DNA of 20,215 nt from Halanaerobiaceae bacterium. Its GTDB lineage: Bacteria; Bacillota; Halanaerobiia; Halanaerobiales; DTU029. The stretch is from contig JAAYLO010000204.1 of the NCBI GenBank assembly GCA_012521855.1, forward strand, positions 1-20,215, written 5' to 3'. The position numbers and the translations under genes are program-made. Shown one piece after another: positions 1 to 7,916 of this stretch (positions within the stretch are counted from its first letter, which is position 1; each line of letters begins with the position of its first letter). The notes beneath the pieces are model-generated. The model had not been told where the DNA came from. It worked only from the letters and a program-made list of their open reading frames with translations, and did no database searches.

Positions 1-1026
1 AACATTCTGCATAAAAAACATCATTATAAATGAAATAATAGCAGAAATAACAGGCATCACTATCCAGCCGAGACCTATTCTGCCCACCAGCCTGAAATTG
101 ATATTCCTGCCGCCACTGGCCAGGCCTATTCCAATTACTGCTCCCACAACTGCCTGAGTACTGGATACCGGTACCAGCGAAAGAGATGGAAGCCCATGAC
201 TCTCAAGAAATATCTTCAGTCCTTCAGAAGCAAACAGGAATAATACTATTGAATGGGAGAGGACTACCAGAAGTGCAGACATACTGGAAAGTTTATAAAT
301 ATCATTTCCTACTGTCATCATCACTCTCTTTGAATAAGTACATACCCCTATAGCAATTGCGATTGCACCCAGAAAAAACAACTGCTGTGTTGAATTTAAC
401 TCCAGTATACCCATTATCTTGATACTATTTAGTTTCATTGAATCTGTAAAAACACCCATGACATTTGCAATATTATTGGCGCCCAGGCTGTAAGAACCGA
501 AAGCACCTGCAATGATCAAACCAAGCCTTGTATAATGGTCAAGAGATAGTAAGTGTATTTTTCTTTTATTTATAAACCTCTTAACCATTTTATATAACAG
601 AAAGGCGATTACTGCTGATAATACAGGGCATATAATCCAGGTGCCTACAATTTTAATCACTATCTGGAGATCAGTATCATGGCCGGTGAAAAAGTTCCAG
701 CCGATAATACCTCCAACAACCGCCTGGGAAGTAGACACAGGCAGACCGAGCTTTGTCATCATAAAAATCGAAAGAGCAGCAGCTAAAGCCACTACAAAGG
801 CTCCAGGGAGGGAATCTATTTCACCAAGTGCTCCAAGTGTTTGTTGTGCACCGCTCCCGCTGAAAACAGATCCAATGATTACAAAAACAGATATAATTAT
901 TGCTGCTGTCTTAAATTTTACCATTCTTGTACTTACAGCTGTGCCAAATATATTCGCTGCATCATTAGCTCCCAATGACCATCCTAAAAATAGTCCTGCT
1001 GATAAGAAAAACAGGGTCTCAATCAT
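1..1026 (-). CDS. PiT-family low-affinity inorganic phosphate transporter (3' end outside window)
   Basis: Integral membrane carrier that imports phosphate, probably with a cation. 342 codons are visible from the ATG at 1026, and the frame is still open at base 1, so the C-terminus is missing. The two inverted PiT repeats are evident: GANDAAN near residue 20 with PVSTSQAVVGGIIG near residue 100, and GANNIANVMG near residue 185 with PVSSTQAVVGAVIG near residue 290. Hydrophobic helices fill the rest. The start is supported by AGGAGAG 11 bases upstream. It begins 20 bases after the DUF47 gene; a DUF47/PiT pair is a common bacterial arrangement in which the DUF47 protein is thought to modulate the carrier. 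Family call is firm; substrate is inferred from the family. Confidence 0.93.
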   Translation of the reverse strand, partial: MIETLFFLSAGLFLGWSLGANDAANIFGTAVSTRMVKFKTAAIIISVFVIIGSVFSGSGAQQTLGALGEIDSLPGAFVVALAAALSIFMMTKLGLPVSTSQAVVGGIIGWNFFTGHDTDLQIVIKIVGTWIICPVLSAVIAFLLYKMVKRFINKRKIHLLSLDHYTRLGLIIAGAFGSYSLGANNIANVMGVFTDSMKLNSIKIMGILELNSTQQLFFLGAIAIAIGVCTYSKRVMMTVGNDIYKLSSMSALLVVLSHSIVLFLFASEGLKIFLESHGLPSLSLVPVSSTQAVVGAVIGIGLASGGRNINFRLVGRIGLGWIVMPVISAIISFIMMFFMQNV

Positions 1027-1046
1027 TATTATCTCTCTCTCCTGTA

Positions 1047-1697
1047 CTACATTTTGCGTTTGTAGGCAGCTATAGTTAAACGTTCACTTATTGTTTCAGA
1101 TTCATCAGCTAATGAGGAAATCTTATCAGTAAAATGTCTTAAATGCAGTTTTTTGATAAAATCGTCAACTATATCTCCCTTAAAAATTTTCCTTTTAATC
1201 CTGATCTGTATCTTATCAACTTCATGTTCATAAATATCAACTCTATTAACATAATTCCCGACCATAAAAATCTCTTCAAAATAAGCCCTGACACTCTTAA
1301 TAAGCTCTTCAACAGTCTTTACCGACAGCTTTGTCAGTTCCAGAAAATCTTCTCCTATTTCTTCCGGTATATCAGGTTCCTCAATGGATAAATCCGTGAG
1401 CACCTCTTTGGTTAAATCTACTATATTATCCATACTCTCCACAATTTCCAGAACATCAGCTCTCGACTCAGGAATAAGCATATATTCATAAATTTTGTAC
1501 TTTATTTCCTTCTGCCTGTCATCAGCCTTGTTCTCTATATCAAGTATATCTTTATAATAGTTTTCGAACAATTCATATTCTTTTTTGATATAGTTACTGA
1601 CACACTGCTGGAATATAATAACGGATTCATTCACCAGATCAAGGTATTCACTGATCTGTATTTCAAGCTCTTTTGATCTTATAAAGAAATTTTTCAT
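1047..1697 (-). CDS. DUF47 (PhoU-like) protein, putative PiT accessory protein
   Basis: 216-residue cytoplasmic, highly charged, all-helical protein of the TIGR00153/DUF47 family, distantly related to PhoU. Length is normal for the family. No signal peptide or membrane segment is seen. The regular heptad-like helices and acidic clusters (for example EEPDIPEEIGEDF around residues 105-118) fit the PhoU-type bundle. An AGAGGTGGG ribosome site precedes the ATG at 1697, and the stop lies 20 bases before the PiT start, so the two are almost certainly co-translated. Likely role, inferred from known DUF47-PiT pairs, is to regulate or assemble the phosphate carrier. Whether phosphate controls the pair is not visible: no separate promoter was found in the 39-base gap upstream. 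Confidence 0.9.
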   Translation of the reverse strand: MKNFFIRSKELEIQISEYLDLVNESVIIFQQCVSNYIKKEYELFENYYKDILDIENKADDRQKEIKYKIYEYMLIPESRADVLEIVESMDNIVDLTKEVLTDLSIEEPDIPEEIGEDFLELTKLSVKTVEELIKSVRAYFEEIFMVGNYVNRVDIYEHEVDKIQIRIKRKIFKGDIVDDFIKKLHLRHFTDKISSLADESETISERLTIAAYKRKM

Positions 1698-1736
1698 ATT
1701 TACCCACCTCTATTCTCTTTTAAATTGTGGAAAATT

Positions 1737-2690
1737 TTATTCTCCGCATTTTCTAATCTTTATTTTGCGTTTAATTTCATTAACTCTCTCTTTAGTTATT
1801 ATACCATTTTTTAAGAATAAAGAGTTTGCTGTACCACAGGCTAAAGCCAGTTTAATTGTTTCCATCGGATCTAAATCTTTATATATCCCGGCTCCGCATC
1901 CCCCCATAAATGCATCACCAGATCCTACGGGATTTTTGGCTTTTACTTCCGGGGGTATAAACTGATATACTTCATTTTCAATTAATGTAATACAACCATA
2001 CTTACCTAAAGTTATCACAGGCAAATCAATTCCTTTTTCCCTAAATTCATTTAGTACTGGAATATAATCAGTTATTTTACCTTCTTTCACATCAAATAAT
2101 TGTTTTACTTCATCTTCATTAGGTTTCACCATATACGGGCCTGAGTTAATACCATTTTTTAAGTAACTGCTGCTGGTATCCAGTAAAAAATACACATTCT
2201 TTTTTCTGGAAATATCAATAAGTACTTGATAAAAATTATCAGGAAGACCTGCCGGAAGACTGCCGGAAGCAATGATAACTTTACAGTCCTGAATCATCTC
2301 TTCAAATTTTTTCAAGAACCCCTTTATTTCCCTTTCCTCTATACAGGGACCAGATTCTAATACTGCCGTAGTTGTATCATTTTTCTGATCAATGATATGA
2401 ATACTTGTTCTGGTATTATCCTGAATATAATAAAATTTATTATTAATACCTTCCCTTTTTAATTCTCTTTCTATATAAAGACCATTACTGCCTCCAATAA
2501 ATCCAGTAGCACTTACCTCTCCTATTAACTCCCTTATCACTCTGGCAACATTTATTCCCTTTCCGCCGGCGCATGTCATCATATTAACCGGCCTGAAAAC
2601 TTTATTCGCCCTAAAGTCTTCAACTTCATAGATAATATCAACAGCCGGATTCATAGTGACAGTTAATATCATACTGTTCCCCCAATTCAT
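1737..2690 (-). CDS. PfkB-family hexose-phosphate kinase (1-phosphofructokinase / tagatose-6-phosphate kinase type)
   Basis: ATP-dependent sugar-phosphate kinase, 317 residues. PfkB signature 1 is GGKGINVAR at 42-50, a SGSLPAG segment lies mid-protein, and the C-terminal ATP/anion-hole motif NPVGSGDAFMGG is at 253-264 with catalytic Asp259. The sequence is closest to the FruK/LacC branch, whose members usually begin MILTVTxNPAxD; that matches Met7 (position 2672), which has GGGGG six bases upstream. The Met at 2690 overlaps the stop of the FAD-protein gene by ATGA, so either start would be translationally coupled. No PTS or sugar regulator gene is adjacent, so the substrate cannot be fixed: fructose-1-phosphate and tagatose-6-phosphate are both possible. 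Confidence 0.9.
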   Translation of the reverse strand: MNWGNSMILTVTMNPAVDIIYEVEDFRANKVFRPVNMMTCAGGKGINVARVIRELIGEVSATGFIGGSNGLYIERELKREGINNKFYYIQDNTRTSIHIIDQKNDTTTAVLESGPCIEEREIKGFLKKFEEMIQDCKVIIASGSLPAGLPDNFYQVLIDISRKKNVYFLLDTSSSYLKNGINSGPYMVKPNEDEVKQLFDVKEGKITDYIPVLNEFREKGIDLPVITLGKYGCITLIENEVYQFIPPEVKAKNPVGSGDAFMGGCGAGIYKDLDPMETIKLALACGTANSLFLKNGIITKERVNEIKRKIKIRKCGE

Positions 2691-4153
2691 TTTTTCCCTT
2701 TTCTTTCCCTAACAATTTGCCCTATCAAATTCTTTCCCTGGGCCATACACATTGGAACACCGCCCCCTGGAAACACCCACTGGCCGGTCATATAAAAATT
2801 TCTTAAACCGGGTAATTTTTTGGGTAATCTCATACCAAAGGTTTCAATCGTAGGCAGCCAACCCTCATAAGATCCCTGCCAATTACCAGTATACCTCTCC
2901 CAGGTAACTGGAGTGGCAACATCTGCAGCCTCAATATCATCCTTAATCCCAGGAAATTTATCCTCAAGTATACTGATATAAGCTTCCAGTATCCTCTCCT
3001 TTTCATTATAATATCCATCTCTATTATTTTCATATAATTGTTTCCAATAAAAATAGTCTGTTTCTATCTGGCCTTTAAGAACACTTTTACCTTTGGGTGC
3101 AAAGTGAGGATCATGACAATAGTGGAAAAATCCGGACCAAAAAATCTTTTTATCATTAATTATAATTGGTTCAGACAGTTTAAAATCATTTATTTCCGGC
3201 AGACCGGAAAAATCCCTTTTTACTCCTAAACTGATTGATATTAATGGCGGCCACAAATGGGGTTTTTGATAAAATTGTTTGATTTTTTTGTCAAGATACT
3301 TTCCCTCAAGCATTTCAAACAGTGTTGTCCTGCCATCACAGGCGGAAATCACTATGTCTGCAGGAATAAAATTACCATTATCCAGTTCAATCCCGATAGC
3401 ACGGAAATCCCTGACTATTATTTTTTTGACCTTAGAATTATAATGTATTTTACCGCCCAGCCCAGTGTATTGCTTTTCAATTGCCTTTGCAAAATTTAAA
3501 GAACCGCCCAGAGGATAACCGGCCTCCTTCCGATGCATAAAACTTAAAGGCATAATTGCCATCAAAGCAGGCATTTTTTTAACCGGAAAGAGCCGGAAGA
3601 GCATTTCTTTCAATACATTATCAGTAAACAGATTATCAAAAAACTCTTCAACTGTTATTCCTTTCAGTTTCATAAAGGAAGGCATAAAGGGAAGAAGTTT
3701 TATAAAACCGCTTATCCCGAAATTACCAAAATCACCATCCATCGGCGGGTTGAACTCAATATATTTTTTTACAAGATTGATATATTTTATGATGCCTTTT
3801 TTCTCTTCAGGGAATAGATTCATCAACTCAGCCTCAAACTTATTGATATCTGTATAAACAGTCATACTCAAACCATTTACAGATATAACACGGAGTATAT
3901 CAGTATAGAAAAAATCAATAGAATCAGCTATACCCAATTCTTTAAAAATGGGGTACAAACCCGTTCCTTTGTTTGAGCCTATTACCCAGTGAAGGCAATG
4001 ATCGAAAAGATAATCACCTCTCCTCCAGGATGTACAAACACCACCGGGAATGGAGTGCATCTCATATATTTCAGATTGGAAATTGTTCATTTGGGCATAG
4101 CACCCGGTGGACAATCCGGCTATCCCGGCACCAATAATGACAATCTCTTTCAT
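2687..4153 (-). CDS. CrtI-like FAD-dependent oxidoreductase (phytoene desaturase superfamily)
   Basis: 488-residue flavoprotein. The N-terminal dinucleotide-binding fold shows GAGIAGLSTG at 8-17, an acidic residue ending the second strand (EIYE) and an IPGG turn. The C-terminus has the FAD-contacting segment FYMTGQWVFPGGGVP, typical of carotenoid desaturase/isomerase and related amine-oxidase-fold enzymes. Length matches CrtI. No other carotenoid gene (crtB, crtM, crtN) is nearby, so a carotenoid substrate is not supported; many clostridial members of this family have no known substrate. AAGGAGG lies about ten bases before the ATG at 4153. It overlaps the PfkB gene by four bases, indicating tight co-expression. 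Confidence 0.85.
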   Translation of the reverse strand: MKEIVIIGAGIAGLSTGCYAQMNNFQSEIYEMHSIPGGVCTSWRRGDYLFDHCLHWVIGSNKGTGLYPIFKELGIADSIDFFYTDILRVISVNGLSMTVYTDINKFEAELMNLFPEEKKGIIKYINLVKKYIEFNPPMDGDFGNFGISGFIKLLPFMPSFMKLKGITVEEFFDNLFTDNVLKEMLFRLFPVKKMPALMAIMPLSFMHRKEAGYPLGGSLNFAKAIEKQYTGLGGKIHYNSKVKKIIVRDFRAIGIELDNGNFIPADIVISACDGRTTLFEMLEGKYLDKKIKQFYQKPHLWPPLISISLGVKRDFSGLPEINDFKLSEPIIINDKKIFWSGFFHYCHDPHFAPKGKSVLKGQIETDYFYWKQLYENNRDGYYNEKERILEAYISILEDKFPGIKDDIEAADVATPVTWERYTGNWQGSYEGWLPTIETFGMRLPKKLPGLRNFYMTGQWVFPGGGVPMCMAQGKNLIGQIVRERKGKK

Positions 4154-4202
4154 CCACTACATCCTCCTTATGAATAAGACCCACCCTGGACAATCTATTT
4201 TT

Positions 4203-4901
4203 TTACATAGAAAATAAAAAATATACTACTTCTGCTGCATCTCTTAAAATCAGTATCCCGGTAGTATAATAACTATTGCTGTATTCTTTTTCGTATATAT
4301 ATATTTTATCTCCATAATTTTTAAGAAAAGATTCATCATCCATATTTCTAATATGGGCATAGCCCGTATATGACAATGCTGCATTTGCTCCCCTGCCAGG
4401 AACAACACCATTTTTAAAATCATATTTTTTAAGTATTTCACCAATATGTTCATCCGGAGCCTTATATTTCAGTACAAAGAATGCCTTCCCCTGCAACATC
4501 CCCCTGAAATACCGCATATTTATTTCACTTACATCTTCAGGTATCTCATCAGGGAACAATTCCAGATTCTCCGGATAATTGTTCTCTTTCAGGATATGGT
4601 CATAAAGCCTTATATCAGTAAAAGGCCCTGAACTGAAAAAACAATGGTAACTAAAATATCCCCAGAGTAAAATAATATGGAGTATTATTATAACTATATA
4701 AAGTACTTTTCTTTTCTCTTTGAATCCTGAAATAAAAAACAATATTAATGCCGGTATAATTGTGGCTGGCAAAACCTTGTACCATCTTGACCCGTATGCT
4801 ATATAATCCTGGAAGATTACAAGCGGACCGGTAATTAGAAATATAAGTCCCAGAACAGAGACAAAATTAAACATGACAGATAGTTTTCTTTTCATGAACA
4901 A
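4203..4901 (-). CDS. Membrane protein of unknown function
   Basis: About 232 residues, not recognised. Three hydrophobic helices are visible near residues 12-34, 44-60 and 66-88, followed by a soluble domain of about 140 residues rich in Asp, Glu and aromatic residues, probably extracytoplasmic or cytoplasmic depending on topology. No catalytic motif stands out. The start could be TTG at 4901 (nine bases after AAAGG) or ATG at 4895. It sits 24 bases downstream of the ABC ATPase gene and 49 bases upstream of the FAD-protein gene on the same strand, so it is probably part of the same transcript, but nothing in the sequence ties it to transport. Confidence 0.75.
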   Translation of the reverse strand: MFMKRKLSVMFNFVSVLGLIFLITGPLVIFQDYIAYGSRWYKVLPATIIPALILFFISGFKEKRKVLYIVIIILHIILLWGYFSYHCFFSSGPFTDIRLYDHILKENNYPENLELFPDEIPEDVSEINMRYFRGMLQGKAFFVLKYKAPDEHIGEILKKYDFKNGVVPGRGANAALSYTGYAHIRNMDDESFLKNYGDKIYIYEKEYSNSYYTTGILILRDAAEVVYFLFSM

Positions 4902-4925
4902 AAACCATCCCTTTAAAGGTTTTTT

Positions 4926-5723
4926 TTATCTGCTCAAGAGGATCCTGTCATTTTCCAGATCATGTTTTGCTTTCTTGCCAAACAGATTGATCAGGCTTTC
5001 AACTGTCATTTCTTCCCTTTCCTCACCCTTGATATCAAGAATGATCTGGCCTTCATGCATCATAATAGTCCTGCTCCCATATTCAAGGGCAACCTTCATA
5101 TTATGAGTGATCATCATGGTAGTTATTTTTTCTTTTTCCACTATCTCTCCGGTCAGCTGCAGGACCTTTTTTGCTATTTTAGGGTCCAGTGCAGCTATAT
5201 GCTCATCCAGCAGCAACAATTTTGGTTTGACGATGGTATCCATCAACAATGTCATTGCCAGGCTCTGACCTCCTGAAATCAGACTCACTTTTTGATTCAG
5301 CCGATCTTCCAGCCCCAGTTGAATTAAAGACAATTTCTCCCTGAACATTTTAATGTCACTTTTCCTGATACCAGGCTGTAGATTTTTTGGTTTGTCTTTG
5401 GCATAGGCTATTGCAAGATTTTCAGCAATAGTCATATCATAGGCAGTACCCTTAAGGGGATCCTGAAATACCCTCCCTATATACTGTGAACTCTTGTATT
5501 CAGGCATATAGGTAATATCAATACCATCAAGGAGTATCCGGCCTTCATCAACAATATATTCTCCTGCTATACAGTTCAGGAGTGTAGATTTTCCAGCTCC
5601 ATTGTCACCAATGATAGTTACAAATTCCCCTTCTTCCAGGGTAAGGCTGAGATTATTTATCGCTATTTTTTCATTAATACTGCCAGCTTCAAAAACTTTT
5701 TTGATAGATCTAATTTCCAGCAT
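4926..5723 (-). CDS. ABC importer ATPase subunit (COG1101, TrpYZ-like system)
   Basis: 265-residue ATP-hydrolysing subunit that would power the importer encoded upstream. Walker A is GDNGAGKST at 39-47, the Q-loop Gln is near 87, the ABC signature ISGGQ is at 149-153, Walker B LLLLDE at 169-174, and the switch His lies in MITHNM near 206. The signature is followed by SLAM rather than the usual RQAL, a mild variation. The ATG at 5723 has GGGAGGGAG upstream and lies inside the permease gene (14-base overlap), so permease and ATPase are coupled. The family is known as the ATPase of substrate-binding-protein systems annotated as tryptophan or uncharacterised importers; the substrate here is inference only. 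Confidence 0.93.
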   Translation of the reverse strand: MLEIRSIKKVFEAGSINEKIAINNLSLTLEEGEFVTIIGDNGAGKSTLLNCIAGEYIVDEGRILLDGIDITYMPEYKSSQYIGRVFQDPLKGTAYDMTIAENLAIAYAKDKPKNLQPGIRKSDIKMFREKLSLIQLGLEDRLNQKVSLISGGQSLAMTLLMDTIVKPKLLLLDEHIAALDPKIAKKVLQLTGEIVEKEKITTMMITHNMKVALEYGSRTIMMHEGQIILDIKGEEREEMTVESLINLFGKKAKHDLENDRILLSR

Positions 5724-6627
5724 TGCTTCTCCCTCCCCTGAGATTTGCCTTTTTCCTTCCGGCCAGTTCCATTTTCTCTTTGATTACCGGCATGGATAGG
5801 GCAACTGCCACTATAATTGCAGAAATAAGTTTAAGATCTGTTGCAGGCATTCCAAACTCAAGGACAATGGTAATGATAAGCCTGTAAACTATAGCGCCAA
5901 GTATTACTGCAATCATTCTCCTCAGCAGAGTATTTGTGCCAAAGAGTACTTCCCCGATTATGACTGATGCCAATCCTATTACCACCATACCTATTCCCAT
6001 TCCGATATCAGCAAAGAGCTGTTCATGTGCTATCATGGCCCCGCATAAAGCAACCAGTCCATTGGATAATGATAATCCCAGTAAAATAGTAAAATCAGTA
6101 TTTGTACCCAATGCTCTTACCATTACATGATTATCACCTGTAGCCCGGAGTACAAAACCCAGCCTGGTTTTCAGGAAGAAATAAAGTATTATTAACACTA
6201 CAGCCAGTACTAATGAGGCCGTGATGAGTGTCTGAAACCCTTCAACGATTGTCCCTTCAAATATGGAATAAATATTTCTATGGTTTATCAGATTCACATT
6301 AGCCCTGTTACCCATAACCTTTAGATTGATGGAGTATAATCCCAGCATCAAGAGAATTCCGGCCAGGAGAGGCTGAATCTTCAGTCTGGTGCTTAAGAGG
6401 GCAGTAATGGAGCCGGCAACAGCCCCGGCTACAAATGCGGCGAGGAGTGATAGATAGGGATAGCCGGCCAGAGTAACCATGACACTGACAGCAGCTCCCA
6501 GAGTATAGCTGCCCTCCACTGTCAGATCAGGGAAATTCAGGGTTCTATAGGATATAAAAGAACCGAGAGCCAGTAATGAATAGATGATACCCAGCTCTAA
6601 TGCACTCTGTAATGTGTATATATTCAT
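5710..6627 (-). CDS. ABC importer permease subunit (COG4120, BPD_transp_2 type)
   Basis: 305-residue integral membrane protein with eight to nine hydrophobic helices, from an N-terminal segment around residues 8-28 to the last near 262-282. The pattern SYRTLNFPDLTVEGSYTLG near residues 25-45 is characteristic of this permease family, which is related to branched-chain amino acid and ribose permeases. The ATG at 6627 is preceded by AAAGGGTGA. It lies 70 bases downstream of the substrate-binding lipoprotein gene and overlaps the ATPase gene. Together the three form a complete importer. Confidence 0.93.
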   Translation of the reverse strand: MNIYTLQSALELGIIYSLLALGSFISYRTLNFPDLTVEGSYTLGAAVSVMVTLAGYPYLSLLAAFVAGAVAGSITALLSTRLKIQPLLAGILLMLGLYSINLKVMGNRANVNLINHRNIYSIFEGTIVEGFQTLITASLVLAVVLIILYFFLKTRLGFVLRATGDNHVMVRALGTNTDFTILLGLSLSNGLVALCGAMIAHEQLFADIGMGIGMVVIGLASVIIGEVLFGTNTLLRRMIAVILGAIVYRLIITIVLEFGMPATDLKLISAIIVAVALSMPVIKEKMELAGRKKANLRGGRSNAGN

Positions 6628-6697
6628 TGCATATTCACCCTTTTTTCTTTTAATAAGCAGATTCTACTTAAATTCTGTTATTCCGGCTTAATACTAT

Positions 6698-7675
6698 TTA
6701 CTCAAATATTTCAGCAGCCTGCTCCAGGATATCTGCAGGTATTGTTATCCCTATTTTCTCAGCAGTTGTTTTGTTAATATAGATATCCATATCTGACATG
6801 GTCCGGACAGGTATATCCCCTGGTTTCTTACCCTTAATTATCTGCACTGCCATTTCACCTGTTTCCTGACCGAGGATAACATAGTTAATGCCATATGTGG
6901 CCAGAGCCCCGTCTTTTACCATACTGTCTGCACCCACATAAAAGGGTATCTTTGCATCCCTGGCAATTTTCCCGACAATGGCCATGGCTGAAGCTATAGT
7001 ATTATCAATGGGTGAAAAGAGAATATCCACCTTTCCAACAAGGGAAATGGCGACCTGCTGCACTTCTGATGAACTAGAAACAGTACCCTTGATTACTTCC
7101 AGGCCATTGGCTGCTGCATATTCTTCCAGTTCATTTATTACAGAAATTGAATTTGTTTCACTGGAATTATAAAGTGCCCCTATTTTTTTGAACCCGGGTG
7201 TAATTCTATTTGCTAATTCCATGATTTTTTCAGCTGAAACAGCATCAGAGGTTCCAGTAACATTAGCACCGGGCTTCTCCAGATTACTTACCAGATTTGA
7301 GCCCAGAGGATCTGTACAGGCAGCAAAAACTATTGGTATTTCATCTGTAGCTGCAACAACAGCCTGTGCGCTTGGAGTAGCGATAGCCACTATCATATCA
7401 TATTTATTATTGACAAATTTTTTGCTTATGGTATTCAGGTTTGTCTGATCATTTTGTGCATTTTGATAATCAATTACGATATTCTCACCATCTACATAAC
7501 CCTCAGCTCCCAGTTTATCAATAAAGGACTGGCGAATAGTGTCCAGTGAAGGATGCTCTACTATCTGGATAATGCCGATGGTATATTTGTCTTCTTTTTT
7601 GGAACAGGCACAGAGACCTGCTAATACTGAAACAACTAAACACAGAAAAACAACCAATCTAACAGCTCTTCTCAC
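6698..7675 (-). CDS. ABC importer substrate-binding lipoprotein (COG2984 / PF04392)
   Basis: 325-residue extracytoplasmic binding protein. Residues 1-24 form a basic-then-hydrophobic signal with Cys residues at 22 and 24; LCAC is an atypical but plausible lipobox, making this a lipid-anchored binding protein. The mature part has the two-lobed periplasmic-binding pattern, for example IGIIQIVEHPSLD near the start and FAACTDPLGSNLV mid-protein, both typical of the ABC_sub_bind family (TrpX). The start is GTG at 7675 with AAGGAGG nine bases upstream. Expression is likely controlled by the leader at 7676-7880. Some relatives are predicted tryptophan or tyrosine binders; the ligand cannot be read from the sequence. 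Confidence 0.92.
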   Translation of the reverse strand: MRRAVRLVVFLCLVVSVLAGLCACSKKEDKYTIGIIQIVEHPSLDTIRQSFIDKLGAEGYVDGENIVIDYQNAQNDQTNLNTISKKFVNNKYDMIVAIATPSAQAVVAATDEIPIVFAACTDPLGSNLVSNLEKPGANVTGTSDAVSAEKIMELANRITPGFKKIGALYNSSETNSISVINELEEYAAANGLEVIKGTVSSSSEVQQVAISLVGKVDILFSPIDNTIASAMAIVGKIARDAKIPFYVGADSMVKDGALATYGINYVILGQETGEMAVQIIKGKKPGDIPVRTMSDMDIYINKTTAEKIGITIPADILEQAAEIFE

Positions 7676-7880
7676 TTCTTAATTCCTCCTTTTTAAACAA
7701 TGAATATTTTTTATAATTAATTGAAAATTAAAAACCTGTCCTATCAAAGGGCAGGTCACCTTCAGTGGTACTACCTTATATGATCCAGGTCGTTCGTCTT
7801 ATACTCCACCCTCAAAGGCTCATCCAAAACATACTAATCTCAACTCTATATAACTCAGCTGTCTTTTCCTCTTACCAGTT
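7676..7880 (-). promoter_or_regulatory. Candidate attenuator/riboswitch-like leader of the ABC operon
   Basis: About 205 bases of untranslated leader between the promoter and the lipoprotein GTG. Two mutually exclusive structures share the ACCT at 7753-7756. In one, the AGGT at 7773-7776 pairs with that ACCT, an inner CAC at 7765-7767 pairs with GTG at 7757-7759, and a bulge separates the stems: the layout of a T-box antiterminator. In the other, the same ACCT opens the terminator hairpin. The T-box-like element reads AAGGTAGTACCAC (7765-7777). The usual UGGN that pairs with the tRNA acceptor is UAGU here, and no clear specifier stem was found. A further partial match, AGGGTGGA, is at 7805-7812. 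Conditional termination is well supported; the ligand is unknown. Confidence 0.55.
7724..7756 (-). terminator. Intrinsic terminator (attenuator) in the ABC leader
   Basis: On the minus strand, ACCTGCCC pairs with GGACAGGT around a seven-base loop (7734-7756). The stem has a single C-A mismatch and is followed by a T-rich run. It lies upstream of the lipoprotein start, so it acts as an attenuator and not as the end of a transcript. Confidence 0.7.
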
Positions 7881-7886
7881 TAACTT

Positions 7887-7916
7887 ATCTTATCATAAAA
7901 AGTAGCGATTTGTCAA
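7887..7916 (-). promoter_or_regulatory. Sigma-A-type promoter for the ABC operon
   Basis: A perfect TTGACA -35 box (7911-7916) and TAAGAT -10 box (7887-7892) are separated by 18 bases. The -35 box overlaps the stop codon of the DUF6062 gene. Predicted transcript start is near 7880. Confidence 0.65.

Noticed and set aside
641..1075. Plus-strand open frame of 144 codons
   Set aside because: It is antisense to the PiT gene, whose GANDAAN and PVSTSQ motifs are unambiguous; the plus frame has no family resemblance.
7676..7880. Leader as a TPP or cobalamin riboswitch
   Set aside because: Short stretches (ACCTGGATC and GGTAGTACCA, or CCACTG and GACCTGCC) recall those families, but the CTGAGA half of TPP and the full B12 core are missing.
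7676..7880. Leader as a canonical T-box
   Set aside because: The antiterminator layout fits, but UGGN is UAGU and no specifier stem was found, so it is listed only as T-box-like.
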